Below, in pieces: positions 17,410 through 25,120 of a DNA stretch of 64,000 nucleotides (positions within the stretch are counted from its first letter, which is position 1; each line of letters starts with the position of its first letter). Origin of the DNA: GCA-002722245 sp038154685 (GTDB taxonomy: Bacteria; Bacteroidota; Bacteroidia; Flavobacteriales_C; GCA-002722245); assembly GCA_038154685.1 (NCBI GenBank), contig JAYPYW010000002.1, positions 51,383-115,382 of the forward strand, read 5' to 3'. The position numbers and the translations under genes were made by a program. Below the pieces are notes generated by a model, which did no database searches, had not been told where the DNA came from, and was given only the letters and a program-made list of their open reading frames with translations.

Positions 17410-19221
17410 ATGAAGAACTTATACTCAGTTTTAGCTTTTATTCTAGGATTTTCAGTGGTTAACGCTCAGGAAACTCATTTTTGTGCAAGTGATTTTGCCC
17501 AAAAAAGTTATATCAATAAACATCCTGAAGCAAAAGGTTTATTTAAATCTGCAGAGAAATTAATTCAAAAAAATATAGCCAACGGTTTAATTTATAAAAC
17601 CGGAGAAGAAATTTATAAAATCCCAGTTGTAGTGCATATTATGCACTTAGGAGAGGATGTTGGAGTTGGAAATAATATTTCTGATGCTCAAATTCAAAGT
17701 GGGATGGACCAACTTAATGCGGCATTCCGAAATGAGAGCGGTTTAGGGATTGATATAGGAATTGAATTTGGTTTAGCAATCCAAGATCCTAATGGTGAAG
17801 CAACAACCGGTATAGTTAGATACAACGCTTCTGGATTAGGAGATTATTCAACCGGAGGTATTTCTTTAGGTGGTGATGGAGTTGACGAAGTAACTTTAAA
17901 AGCTGCAAGTAAATGGCCAAAAGACCAATATTATAATATCTGGATTGTTTCTGAAATTAACGGAAATGATGGAGGTGTTGGATCTCAAGGTTTTGCATAC
18001 TTACCTGGAGCTTCAGCTACTTATGATGGTGCAGTAATTCTAAATACTGCATGGGGTAGTGTTGGAACGATTAATAGCTGGAATGATTTAGGGACAACAA
18101 TTATTCACGAATTAGGTCACGCCCTTGGTTTATATCATACTTTCCAAGTTCAAGATGATGCGGATACAACGGCAAATGGTTGCCCGATTAACTCAGATTG
18201 TTCTAGTCAAGGTGATTTATGTTGTGATACTGATCCTCACAAAGTAAGCGCAAGTTTTACTTGTGACACTGCTGAAATCAACGAATGTACGGGGAGCCCA
18301 CTTGGAAATGTAGTAAGAAATTATATGGACTATTCAGATCAGGAATGTCAGGTTATGTTCTCTTCTGACCAAAAAGCGAGAATGAGAGCAACTTTAGAAG
18401 GTCCTAGGAATGGTTTATTAATCTCTCGTGGATTAGATAACCCAATTGCGGCTTGTACAAACCCAGTAGCAATAAGCTGTGAACCAACAAGTGGAACTTT
18501 TGGTATGTCGATAGATTACACTGGGATTATGACATTTGAAATTGAAGATGAAATGATTAGTAACAGTAGTGTTCCAAGACTAGACGGAGGTTACTTAGAT
18601 AATACTGGAAGTTGTGTTTTAACTTCGTTTTTATCGCTTGATTCTACTTATAAATTCAAGTTCGATCTTTTTGGGACTAATAACTCTTACTTAAAAGCTT
18701 GGATTGATTATGATAACTCTGGAACTTTTGATGCAGGAGAATTAGTTTACGATGAAATAAATATTGGTGGTGCGGATGACTCGGCTAACGTTACAATTCC
18801 AAATGATGCTGTAATTGATCAGTTTTTAAGATTAAGAGTAATGATTGAATTACTTAAAGAACCTTCAGACGCTTGTTATGATCCTGAATATGGACAAGCT
18901 GAAGACTATACAGTTTTCTTTTACGATCCTGAATTAATTACTTCAAAGAGCATTGAAGAAACTATTGGAGTTCACAATTTATCTATCTTTCCTAATCCAA
19001 CAAGTGATTTTATCAATGTGAAATTTTATTACTCAGGAACAGATGAGAATATTACATTGTTAGTTCATGATATTTCAGGAAAACTAGTTAAAACCGTTAC
19101 CATTAATAAAGCCTTATCTATCAATACTCAAATAAATGTATCTGATTTAAATGCGGGTATTTACAATGTTTCAATCCGAAATAACAACGGACAAACAAAC
19201 CAAAATTTTATCGTAAAATAA
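17410..19221 (+). CDS. Secreted M43 pappalysin-type metalloprotease with T9SS sorting domain
   Basis: This 603-residue secreted protease has a signal peptide (ending VNAQ, start at 17410 chosen to give it) and a propeptide-like region. The zinc site HELGHALGLYH has its first His at residue 233, and the Met-turn region is NYMDYSDQECQVMF. Several Cys pairs lie in the catalytic domain, as in pappalysins. A GEVED-like beta domain (~360-510, KAWIDYDNSGTFD) follows, then a Por-type sorting domain (~525-603, SIFPNPTSDFINV) that ends QNFIVK. It is exported through T9SS to the surface or medium. Confidence 0.92.
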   Translation: MKNLYSVLAFILGFSVVNAQETHFCASDFAQKSYINKHPEAKGLFKSAEKLIQKNIANGLIYKTGEEIYKIPVVVHIMHLGEDVGVGNNISDAQIQSGMDQLNAAFRNESGLGIDIGIEFGLAIQDPNGEATTGIVRYNASGLGDYSTGGISLGGDGVDEVTLKAASKWPKDQYYNIWIVSEINGNDGGVGSQGFAYLPGASATYDGAVILNTAWGSVGTINSWNDLGTTIIHELGHALGLYHTFQVQDDADTTANGCPINSDCSSQGDLCCDTDPHKVSASFTCDTAEINECTGSPLGNVVRNYMDYSDQECQVMFSSDQKARMRATLEGPRNGLLISRGLDNPIAACTNPVAISCEPTSGTFGMSIDYTGIMTFEIEDEMISNSSVPRLDGGYLDNTGSCVLTSFLSLDSTYKFKFDLFGTNNSYLKAWIDYDNSGTFDAGELVYDEINIGGADDSANVTIPNDAVIDQFLRLRVMIELLKEPSDACYDPEYGQAEDYTVFFYDPELITSKSIEETIGVHNLSIFPNPTSDFINVKFYYSGTDENITLLVHDISGKLVKTVTINKALSINTQINVSDLNAGIYNVSIRNNNGQTNQNFIVK

Positions 19222-19226
19222 GGTCG

Positions 19227-20984
19227 TTAAATTCTACTTTGGTAGGTAAACAATTGGTAGTACCTACCTTCTTGTGCAATTAATTCATCATGAGTTCCGC
19301 TCTCTTCGATTTTTCCTTGTTCAATAACCAGGATTTTAGAAGCAGCACGGATTGTACTTAATCTATGGGCAATAACAAAAGTTGTTCTACCCTCCATTAA
19401 TTTGGCTAAACTCTTTTGAATCAACGCTTCACTTTCGGTATCTAAGTTGGAAGTGGCTTCATCTAAAATGATAATTTTTGGATCTGCTAAAACTGCTCTT
19501 GCAATGGCAATTCTCTGTCGCTGACCGCCAGATAATTTAACTCCTCTCTCTCCAATAAGCGTTTCTAGGCCGTCCTCAAAACGATCAGTAAACTCATCAA
19601 CGTAGGCTGACTTAACTGCATTTTCCAGCTCTTCCTCAGTGGCATTTGGACGTGGGAATAAAATGTTTTCTTTTATTGTTCCTTCAAACAAGAAATCATC
19701 CTGTAATACAACCCCTAAATACTGTCGGAAACTCGATAATTTAACCTTACTTAAATCTACACCATCAATTGAAACCTCTCCTGAAGTTGGATTCAAGAAA
19801 CTAGCCGCCAAACCAGCAATTGTAGATTTACCACTTCCGGATGTCCCAACTAAAGCTGTTACACTGCCTTTTGGCGCTTTAAAACTCAAGTTATGAATCA
19901 CTTCTTTCCCCTCTTCATAGCTGTAAGAAACATCCTTAAACTCAATATTTCCTTCAATTTTATCCAATGCAATGGATCTTACTGCATCATCGTCTTCAGG
20001 ATCCAAATTCATTATTTCCTCTGTTCTATCTAACCCTGCGAAAGCTTCGGTCATTTGGGATCCTATATTACTCATTTGAACTATAGGTGCGATCATAAAA
20101 CCAAGAAATAATGTAAAAGAAATAAATTCTCCCTTAGTCATAGAATCATCTCCGGTTTGCATCATGAAATATCCGCCAATTCCCATAATTCCGGCAGATG
20201 CTAATCCCAAAAGGAAGGATGAAGAATTAATAATAACTGCATTAGCTGTTAAGCTTTTTCTAATATTTCTAAATAAACGATCTACACCTTCTTGAAATAT
20301 TTTATTTTCTTGCTCTTCGGCATTAAACCCTTTTATAACTCTTACCCCGTTCAAAGTTTCGGTTAATCGTCCAGTAACCTCCGCATTAATTTGTCCACGC
20401 TTTTTAAATATTGGTCGAACGTAGCCAAAAGCTTTAAGCGCAACAACGGCAAATATTATTACTGGAAGTAAAACAAATAATGTCATTAAGGGATTAATAC
20501 TAATCAAGAAAACCAGTGATGCAATCGCAGTTAAAGATCCTCCTATTAACTGAACCAAACCTGTTCCGATAATATTTCTAACTCCCTCTACATCTGTCAT
20601 AATTCTCGAGACTAATTCACCCGATTTTGTATTATCGAAAAATGCGATTGGTAATGATAAAATCTTCCTTTGAACCTCGGCTCTCAATTCCGAAATTAAA
20701 AACTGTGCCTCAACACTTAATATTCTTGTTAATAGGAATCCAAAAAGAGATTGAATAAAGAGGGCTCCAACAACTAATAGCAACAAAGAGTACAATCCTT
20801 CCATATCCGAGTTTGGAACGATTTCATCCAATAGCTCTTTACTTTTTGTTGGTAAAACAAGTGCTGCAGCTCTACTCACAACTATTAAAACTAGTCCAAT
20901 CAGAACCATCTTTTTCCTTGGCCAGATAATTCTTTTGAAAACCTGTGCAACAGTTACCTTGTTTTTGGATTCAGTTTTTGCCAT
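19227..20984 (-). CDS. ABC exporter, fused membrane and ATPase domains (MsbA/BmrA-like)
   Basis: This 585-residue half-transporter works as a homodimer. The six-helix type-1 exporter domain spans ~1-320 and the ATPase ~345-585. The ATPase has Walker A GTSGSGKST, Q-loop VVLQDD, signature LSGGQRQR, Walker B IIILDEAT and H-loop IAHRLST. Substrates of close relatives include lipids and drugs; none can be assigned here. It stands alone and is convergent with the protease, 5 nt apart. Confidence 0.9.
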   Translation of the reverse strand: MAKTESKNKVTVAQVFKRIIWPRKKMVLIGLVLIVVSRAAALVLPTKSKELLDEIVPNSDMEGLYSLLLLVVGALFIQSLFGFLLTRILSVEAQFLISELRAEVQRKILSLPIAFFDNTKSGELVSRIMTDVEGVRNIIGTGLVQLIGGSLTAIASLVFLISINPLMTLFVLLPVIIFAVVALKAFGYVRPIFKKRGQINAEVTGRLTETLNGVRVIKGFNAEEQENKIFQEGVDRLFRNIRKSLTANAVIINSSSFLLGLASAGIMGIGGYFMMQTGDDSMTKGEFISFTLFLGFMIAPIVQMSNIGSQMTEAFAGLDRTEEIMNLDPEDDDAVRSIALDKIEGNIEFKDVSYSYEEGKEVIHNLSFKAPKGSVTALVGTSGSGKSTIAGLAASFLNPTSGEVSIDGVDLSKVKLSSFRQYLGVVLQDDFLFEGTIKENILFPRPNATEEELENAVKSAYVDEFTDRFEDGLETLIGERGVKLSGGQRQRIAIARAVLADPKIIILDEATSNLDTESEALIQKSLAKLMEGRTTFVIAHRLSTIRAASKILVIEQGKIEESGTHDELIAQEGRYYQLFTYQSRI

Positions 20985-20988
20985 GAAA

Positions 20989-20996
20989 CAAAGCTA
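20989..20996 (-). promoter_or_regulatory. -7 element (TAGCTTTG) directly before the ABC exporter
   Basis: The element ends 4 nt before the start codon at 20984, as it does for the gene at 4715, so the transcript would be essentially leaderless. It separates the exporter's transcript from the structured RNA element upstream. Confidence 0.45.
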
Positions 20997-21036
20997 GTAG
21001 AAATAAAACGAGGAAGAGATTAAAATTTGACAAACG

Positions 21037-21152
21037 GACAAAAAAGAAAAGTGCCGGTTCCATCAACCTTTGGGGTGTAAATCTTGGGGTGAGCACTCCG
21101 ATAATTTGGGGGTTATCATCGAAAAACGATTTGTTGATAGAACCGACACTTT
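21037..21152 (-). ncRNA. Candidate small RNA with 20-bp closing stem and C-rich loops
   Basis: The arms 21048-21067 and 21133-21152 form a 20-bp helix closing a 65-nt interior. The two positions that mismatch on the plus strand (C-A at 21054/21146 and 21061/21139) become G-U pairs on the minus strand, so the RNA is a minus-strand transcript. The helix is followed by UUUUCUUUUUU, a terminator-like tail. Inside are AAATC/GATTT pairing, a GATAA/TTATC hairpin whose loop is CCCCCAAA, and two further exposed CCCC runs. No protein frame is convincing. It might be the Flavobacteria 6S RNA (6S-Flavo), but I cannot test that. No good promoter was found, so the 5' end is uncertain. Confidence 0.5.
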
Positions 21153-21344
21153 ATACGAGTTAAGTGTGTGTGGTGTGTATGAAAGAACGTTGTGTGTGTT
21201 AAGTTTTAGTTCGTTGGCGTTTGATAACCAATCTAACTATATAATTGTACCTCCCTTTTTCTTTTTTGGTGAAGACTTTTCTGTTCCGATTGAGTTTGTT
21301 TCTGTGAAACCTTGAATCCCTTCTGCGAAATTTAATCGCCCGCG

Positions 21345-21478
21345 GTCAAAAAAAATCCCCCTGTGGGTGCAGGGGGATCAGAATATTATTGTCGAACTTA
21401 AGATTTTAAACTCTAAATTAGGGTACTTAGCGTTCGGGTTAGTTATGCCGACAATAACAACTTAACATAGGGGTTATT
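21345..21478 (-). ncRNA. Candidate small RNA with its own promoter and terminator, about 130 nt
   Basis: A promoter at 21485-21515 and an intrinsic terminator at 21355-21378 bound a roughly 130-nt minus-strand transcript with no good reading frame. Near its start is AUAACCCC. A perfect 9-bp long-range helix pairs 21449-21457 with 21386-21394 (TTATTGTCG with CGACAATAA) and encloses about 54 nt that include two more exposed C-runs. It lies between gcvH (stop 21594) and the structured element at 21037-21152. Its role is unknown; regulatory RNA and 6S RNA are both possible. Confidence 0.5.
21355..21378 (-). terminator. Strong intrinsic terminator
   Basis: A 9-bp GC-rich stem (21355-21363 with 21370-21378) has a 6-nt loop and is followed by a run of seven or more U on the minus strand. 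It ends the candidate RNA at 21345-21478 and possibly read-through from gcvH. Confidence 0.85.
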
Positions 21479-21484
21479 ATAGTG

Positions 21485-21515
21485 CAAATATAACTACCGT
21501 TTCCGCCTTGATCAA
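21485..21515 (-). promoter_or_regulatory. Promoter on minus strand within the gcvH-ABC gap
   Basis: The minus strand has TTG (21513-21515), a 20-nt spacer and TATATTTG (21485-21492), which fits the Bacteroidota TTTG-N19/20-TAnnTTTG promoter. It is the best two-box match I found in the window, and no protein gene lies downstream before the terminator at 21355. Confidence 0.6.
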
Positions 21516-21593
21516 GAAAAGCATTATTAAAAAAGTGTTAAAATTACTTAACAACGATTGTTAACAAAAACGTTTCCTGAAAATCCCTGGCAA

Positions 21594-21971
21594 TTAACCA
21601 ATTAAAGATTGGTAGTCTTCAGCTGATAGTAAACCATCAAATTGTGATGGATCAGAAACTTTTACTTTAATCATCCAACCTTCTCCGTATGGATCTTCAT
21701 TAACTGTTTCTGGAGCATCTTCAATAGCTTCATTTAACTCCAAAATTTCACCAGTTAATGGTAAAAACAAATCTGATACAGTTTTTACTGCCTCTACTGT
21801 ACCAAAAACTTCTTCAGCATCTAAAGTTTCACCAATTGTTTCAACCTCAACATATACAATATCTCCTAACTCACCTTGGGCAAAATCAGTGATTCCAATA
21901 GTTGCAATATCACCTTCTAATTTAACCCACTCGTGGTCCTTAGTATACTTTAATTCAGCTGGAATATTCAT
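21594..21971 (-). CDS. gcvH: Glycine cleavage system H protein
   Basis: GcvH carries the lipoyl arm that shuttles the aminomethyl group among the P, T and L proteins of glycine cleavage. The 125-residue length is normal. The lipoylated Lys63 lies in FGTVEAVKTVSDL, and the N-terminal KYTKDHEWV is typical. The gcvP/gcvT genes are not in the window. A -7 element is at 21991-21998. Confidence 0.97.
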   Translation of the reverse strand: MNIPAELKYTKDHEWVKLEGDIATIGITDFAQGELGDIVYVEVETIGETLDAEEVFGTVEAVKTVSDLFLPLTGEILELNEAIEDAPETVNEDPYGEGWMIKVKVSDPSQFDGLLSAEDYQSLIG

Positions 21972-21990
21972 ATCTTATTTTTTAGTGAAA

Positions 21991-21998
21991 CAAAGATA
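21991..21998 (-). promoter_or_regulatory. -7 promoter element of gcvH (TATCTTTG)
   Basis: TATCTTTG on the minus strand matches TAnnTTTG and ends 19 nt before the gcvH ATG. No clear -33 box is seen. Confidence 0.5.
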
Positions 21999-22036
21999 AA
22001 AATTTGATTGATCGAAGCACATTTTAAGGCACAAAA

Positions 22037-22062
22037 AAAGGAAGAACTTTCATTCTTCCTTT
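22037..22062 (-). terminator. Intrinsic terminator between dus and gcvH
   Basis: A perfect 10-bp stem (22037-22046 with 22053-22062) has a 6-nt loop and a U-run on the minus strand. It lies 260 nt past the dus stop and about 40 nt before the gcvH -7 element, so it closes whatever is transcribed from this 350-nt gap. Confidence 0.85.
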
Positions 22063-22139
22063 AATTTCCTAACCAAGGATTACTAAGTGTTAAAAAGGGT
22101 ACAAAGGTTAGGGTTTGAACTTAATCAAACAATTGGGGG

Positions 22140-22202
22140 TTATTTTTCATCAGACTCAAATAAGTCTTTAATTTGCTGTAAAAAGTATACTAAATTCACC
22201 AT
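22140..22202 (-). CDS. Possible 20-residue peptide in the dus-gcvH gap
   Basis: An ATG-started frame encodes MVNLVYFLQQIKDLFESDEK, with a hydrophobic first half and acidic second half, plausible as one amphipathic helix. Its TAA stop is part of the sequence AUAACCCCC. No other gene is visible in the 350 nt between dus and gcvH. The frame may instead be chance sequence inside a non-coding RNA. Confidence 0.3.
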   Translation of the reverse strand: MVNLVYFLQQIKDLFESDEK

Positions 22203-22321
22203 AGGTCGTTGTTTATATTATAAAGAAACTATTTAAGTCCTTCAAAATCAATCATACAGACCTATGTTTTCACATTTTCTTAACCGAATAAAAAAATATT
22301 AATTAGCTGACTTTAAGGTTT

Positions 22322-23266
22322 TTAAAAATCAAAATTAACACTTACAGCTTCTTGGAAAGCAGCTAGGTTTTTTGCTTTTTTTATGCGTTTGTGGGCTTTA
22401 TTTGGATTTGGGAATTGAGTAGCAAAATACTCCCAAAAGGAAAGCATCTTTAAAATGATTTGACGATCACCCTGAAGTACATTAGAATAGTCTTCATAAA
22501 GCGAATCATGAAAGGCCCTAAATACTTCCCATCTATCTGTAGGGTAGGACGTTTGATTGTTTTTAATCATATCGGCTAAAAAAGGATCTTTCACTAACCC
22601 TCTTCCAATCATCCAATTATTAATCGAAGGGAACCTTTTCTTTAAAATTTGAAAATCTTCCACGGAATTTAAATCGCCATTATACGTAAGAGGAGTTTGA
22701 GAAATTTGAATACATTCCTCGAATCGATCTAAATCAACACTTGGTTTATACAACTGTTTTGCAAATCTTGCGTGGATTATTAGCTCTGTAATTGGGTATT
22801 TATTCAAAACAGGAATGACCTCTAATATCTCAGAGGTAGACTCATAACCCATCCTCATTTTCAATCCTAATTTGATATCTGATTTAGAAAAAACCTGATC
22901 CAATAACCGGTCAATCTCTTCAGGATCATTCAACATTCCAGCACCAAGATTCCTTTTCGCCACCATAGGATAAGGGCAGCCCATATTCCAATTTATCTCA
23001 TCGTATCCCAAACTTTGCACATAATCTGCAACCAAAAGAAAATCATCAATATTATTTACCATTAACTGAGGCATTACCTCCATATAACGGTTATTTTCGA
23101 GCAGAATATCTTTCTTTTGATTATACTTAATTTCCTTTTGATTAGTTAGCCTAATGTAGGGAGCATAACACTTATCAACTCCACCAAAAAACTGAAAAAA
23201 AGCATTACGAAACCGAAAGTCAGTAAAACTTTGCAGAGGCGCAATAGATATCTTATCTGGAATCAT
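22322..23266 (-). CDS. tRNA-dihydrouridine synthase family protein
   Basis: Dus enzymes use FMN to reduce uridines in the tRNA D-arm. This 314-residue TIM-barrel protein starts with the barrel segment ISIAPLQSFTD. Catalytic Cys97 is in NMGCPYP, the substrate-facing loop in RNLGAGM, and the phosphate-binding part is in YNGDLNS and IGRGLVKDP. It is smaller than E. coli DusB, and the subfamily (A, B or C) is not certain. It is divergent from the T9SS cargo gene at 23346. Confidence 0.9.
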   Translation of the reverse strand: MIPDKISIAPLQSFTDFRFRNAFFQFFGGVDKCYAPYIRLTNQKEIKYNQKKDILLENNRYMEVMPQLMVNNIDDFLLVADYVQSLGYDEINWNMGCPYPMVAKRNLGAGMLNDPEEIDRLLDQVFSKSDIKLGLKMRMGYESTSEILEVIPVLNKYPITELIIHARFAKQLYKPSVDLDRFEECIQISQTPLTYNGDLNSVEDFQILKKRFPSINNWMIGRGLVKDPFLADMIKNNQTSYPTDRWEVFRAFHDSLYEDYSNVLQGDRQIILKMLSFWEYFATQFPNPNKAHKRIKKAKNLAAFQEAVSVNFDF

Positions 23267-23345
23267 ATACTACCAGTGGTTTCCTCAAAATTACCATTTA
23301 TTAGCGTGAGTTGTGTTTAGTTTTAAATTTCTAAACCTACTAATT

Positions 23346-24149
23346 ATGAAAAAGAACACTATCATTAGGGCATCCCTTGTCCTTTTGCTCGCCTATCCGA
23401 TATTATCGTCAATTTTGGCTTTTAGTTGGGAAGCACAGATGGGTAAAACAGGATCGCCAGGAGATGGAACCGATTGTAGGAGTTGCCATTATCAGGACCG
23501 AACAGCAGAAACTAAAGAAATGTTATTCGATGTTATTTCAACAAATATTCCAGAGGATGGATATGTTCCAAATGAAGAATACGAAATAACCATATCTGGA
23601 ATTTCAACCCCAGGAGCAATCAAATATGGTTTTGCTATGACTTCTGAAAATTCTGAAAACGAAAAAGTAGGGGTTTTTGATGATAACGGAGCGCCAGGAA
23701 TAAAAGCTTATACTAAAACCATTGGGCATGCGCCTGCAAGTGAGGATAGTGATCCAAATTGGACTTTCACTTGGACAGCTCCAGAAATAGGAACAGGTGT
23801 CGTAACTTTTTATGCCGCTTTTGTTATCTCAACCGAAGGGTTCTTTAATGCTCCAGTAAAATTCTCTGAAGTTTCTATTAAAGAAGACATTGGTGTTTCA
23901 GTTAAAAAAATAAATAATAATGAATTTGATTTATTCATTAGCAACAACGCTTTAAATATCATTTCTAATGGAGAGGTATTCTTAAAAAAAGTGACAATAG
24001 TTAACAATATAGGACAGTATATAACAGAAAGAAATTTGAATACCTTCTCCCCAGAAAATTCAATTGATATTTCTGCACTTAATTCGGGATTATTCTTTGT
24101 TAGGTTAGCAACCAACAGTGGAGTAATCACAAAGAAAGTAATGAAATAA
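23346..24149 (+). CDS. T9SS cargo protein, choice-of-anchor V type with CxxCH
   Basis: This 267-residue protein has a signal peptide or anchor (~8-25) and then TGSPGDGTDCRSCH, containing one c-type heme-like CxxCH (CRSCH). A beta-sandwich domain (~55-170) shares EYEITISGIS, KYGFAMTSE and WTFTWTAPEIGTGVVTFYAA with the protein at 25121. The Por-type sorting domain at ~190-267 ends KKVMK. The ATG at 23346 is chosen because it starts the signal peptide. Whether heme is bound is not known. The pattern matches a Reeler-like domain family of Bacteroidota. Confidence 0.85.
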   Translation: MKKNTIIRASLVLLLAYPILSSILAFSWEAQMGKTGSPGDGTDCRSCHYQDRTAETKEMLFDVISTNIPEDGYVPNEEYEITISGISTPGAIKYGFAMTSENSENEKVGVFDDNGAPGIKAYTKTIGHAPASEDSDPNWTFTWTAPEIGTGVVTFYAAFVISTEGFFNAPVKFSEVSIKEDIGVSVKKINNNEFDLFISNNALNIISNGEVFLKKVTIVNNIGQYITERNLNTFSPENSIDISALNSGLFFVRLATNSGVITKKVMK

Positions 24150-24155
24150 AAAAAG

Positions 24156-24177
24156 CCCTGGGAAAAAACACCCAGGG
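24156..24177 (-). terminator. Minus-strand terminator of the orphan T9SS tail
   Basis: The stem CCCTGGG/CCCAGGG (24156-24162 with 24171-24177) is followed by seven U on the minus strand, so it works for leftward transcripts. It lies 26 nt past the stop of the orphan sorting-domain remnant. It could also slow transcription from the gene ending at 24149. Confidence 0.75.
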
Positions 24178-24203
24178 TCTACTAGCAAAACAAAAGAAAA
24201 CCA

Positions 24204-24320
24204 CTATTTCTTCACAACATTAATTGCGCTAGAAACAGAATTGTTAGATAGTGTTACCACATAAGTACCACCTGCTAATTCATTTAAATCAACCCAAATT
24301 ATGGTTAGTTTAATTATGAT
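24204..24320 (-). pseudogene. Orphan remnant of a T9SS C-terminal sorting domain
   Basis: A 38-codon minus-strand frame with no start codon reads VDLNELAGGTYVVTLSNN and ends INVVKK, then TAG. This is the last third of a Por-type sorting domain, including the final Lys-Lys. In frame, a TAA lies immediately upstream and nothing else of the gene is present. Its terminator is retained downstream. It is best explained as the surviving 3' end of a deleted cargo gene. Confidence 0.8.
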
Positions 24321-24409
24321 TTATTAATTAGCTGTTAGACGAAGTTTATCAAACGAACGCTTCATTTTGTTTAATTTTTTTGTAAATTGTTTAAACAAAA
24401 CTGAAAGTT

Positions 24410-25000
24410 ATGATTTCATCAACCCTACAATCAAAGCGTAAAACACAACTAAATCAAATAGTTGAAGACTTGAAAAATGGTAAATCAGAAAGCCTAAAGT
24501 TTATATTTAAAAACTATAGTGCTTTATTTTTTAGCATTGCCAAATCATATTCCAATAACCCTGAAATTGTAAAAGATTTAGTTCAGGAAGGTGTTATAAA
24601 AGTGTATTATAATATTCATAAATACCGCAATAACGGGAACTTTGAAGGGTGGATGAAAAGGATCATTACTAATTACTGTATAGATTATACAAGAAGCGCT
24701 CAAGCTAAACATGATAAGTTAGCCTATCATAGCAAACTCGGTGAAGAATGGGAAAGCAATCAATTCAAAGCAAAGCAAAATAATGATACTGCTTTAATTT
24801 TAAACGATCTTGAAGAAGCAATAGAATTGTTGCCTAAAGGATATAGAAGCGTTTTGAAGTATTACTGTATTGATGGATACTCTCATAAAGAAATTGGTGA
24901 AATGCTTGGAATTGAAGCTAGTTCTTCAAGAAGTCAGTTGATGAAAGCTAAACTTAAATTAAAAGAAATCTTAAAAGACAAAGAAATCCTAATCGATTAA
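24410..25000 (+). CDS. RNA polymerase sigma factor, ECF (sigma-70 family)
   Basis: This 196-residue ECF sigma factor has region 2 at ~25-95 (DLVQEGVIKVYYNIHKYRNNGNFEGWMKRI, given here as the DLVQEG and FEGWMKRI landmarks) and region 4 at ~130-190 (LPKGYRSVLKYYCIDGYSHKEIGEML). The next gene is not an anti-sigma factor. The two neighbours are paralogous T9SS cargo genes. T9SS is known to be linked to an ECF factor (SigP) in Porphyromonas, but whether this protein controls its neighbours is inference. Confidence 0.9.
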   Translation: MISSTLQSKRKTQLNQIVEDLKNGKSESLKFIFKNYSALFFSIAKSYSNNPEIVKDLVQEGVIKVYYNIHKYRNNGNFEGWMKRIITNYCIDYTRSAQAKHDKLAYHSKLGEEWESNQFKAKQNNDTALILNDLEEAIELLPKGYRSVLKYYCIDGYSHKEIGEMLGIEASSSRSQLMKAKLKLKEILKDKEILID

Positions 25001-25120
25001 TAATAATTCCTTTTCATACATTATGACCGAAATCCTTTTGGATAGTAGGTCTTTTTTATGTGATTTATTTTAGTAAGTCAAAGATTTTAAAGATCTTACG
25101 GATTCCAAAACTAAAACGAT

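Noticed and set aside
21070..21315. 81-codon plus-strand frame in the gap between the ABC exporter and gcvH
   Set aside because: It covers the structured RNA region, has GT-repeat-driven composition, no promoter, and no protein-like features.
20985..21593. RNase P RNA, tmRNA or SRP RNA in the 600-nt gap
   Set aside because: None of their conserved cores could be found on either strand.
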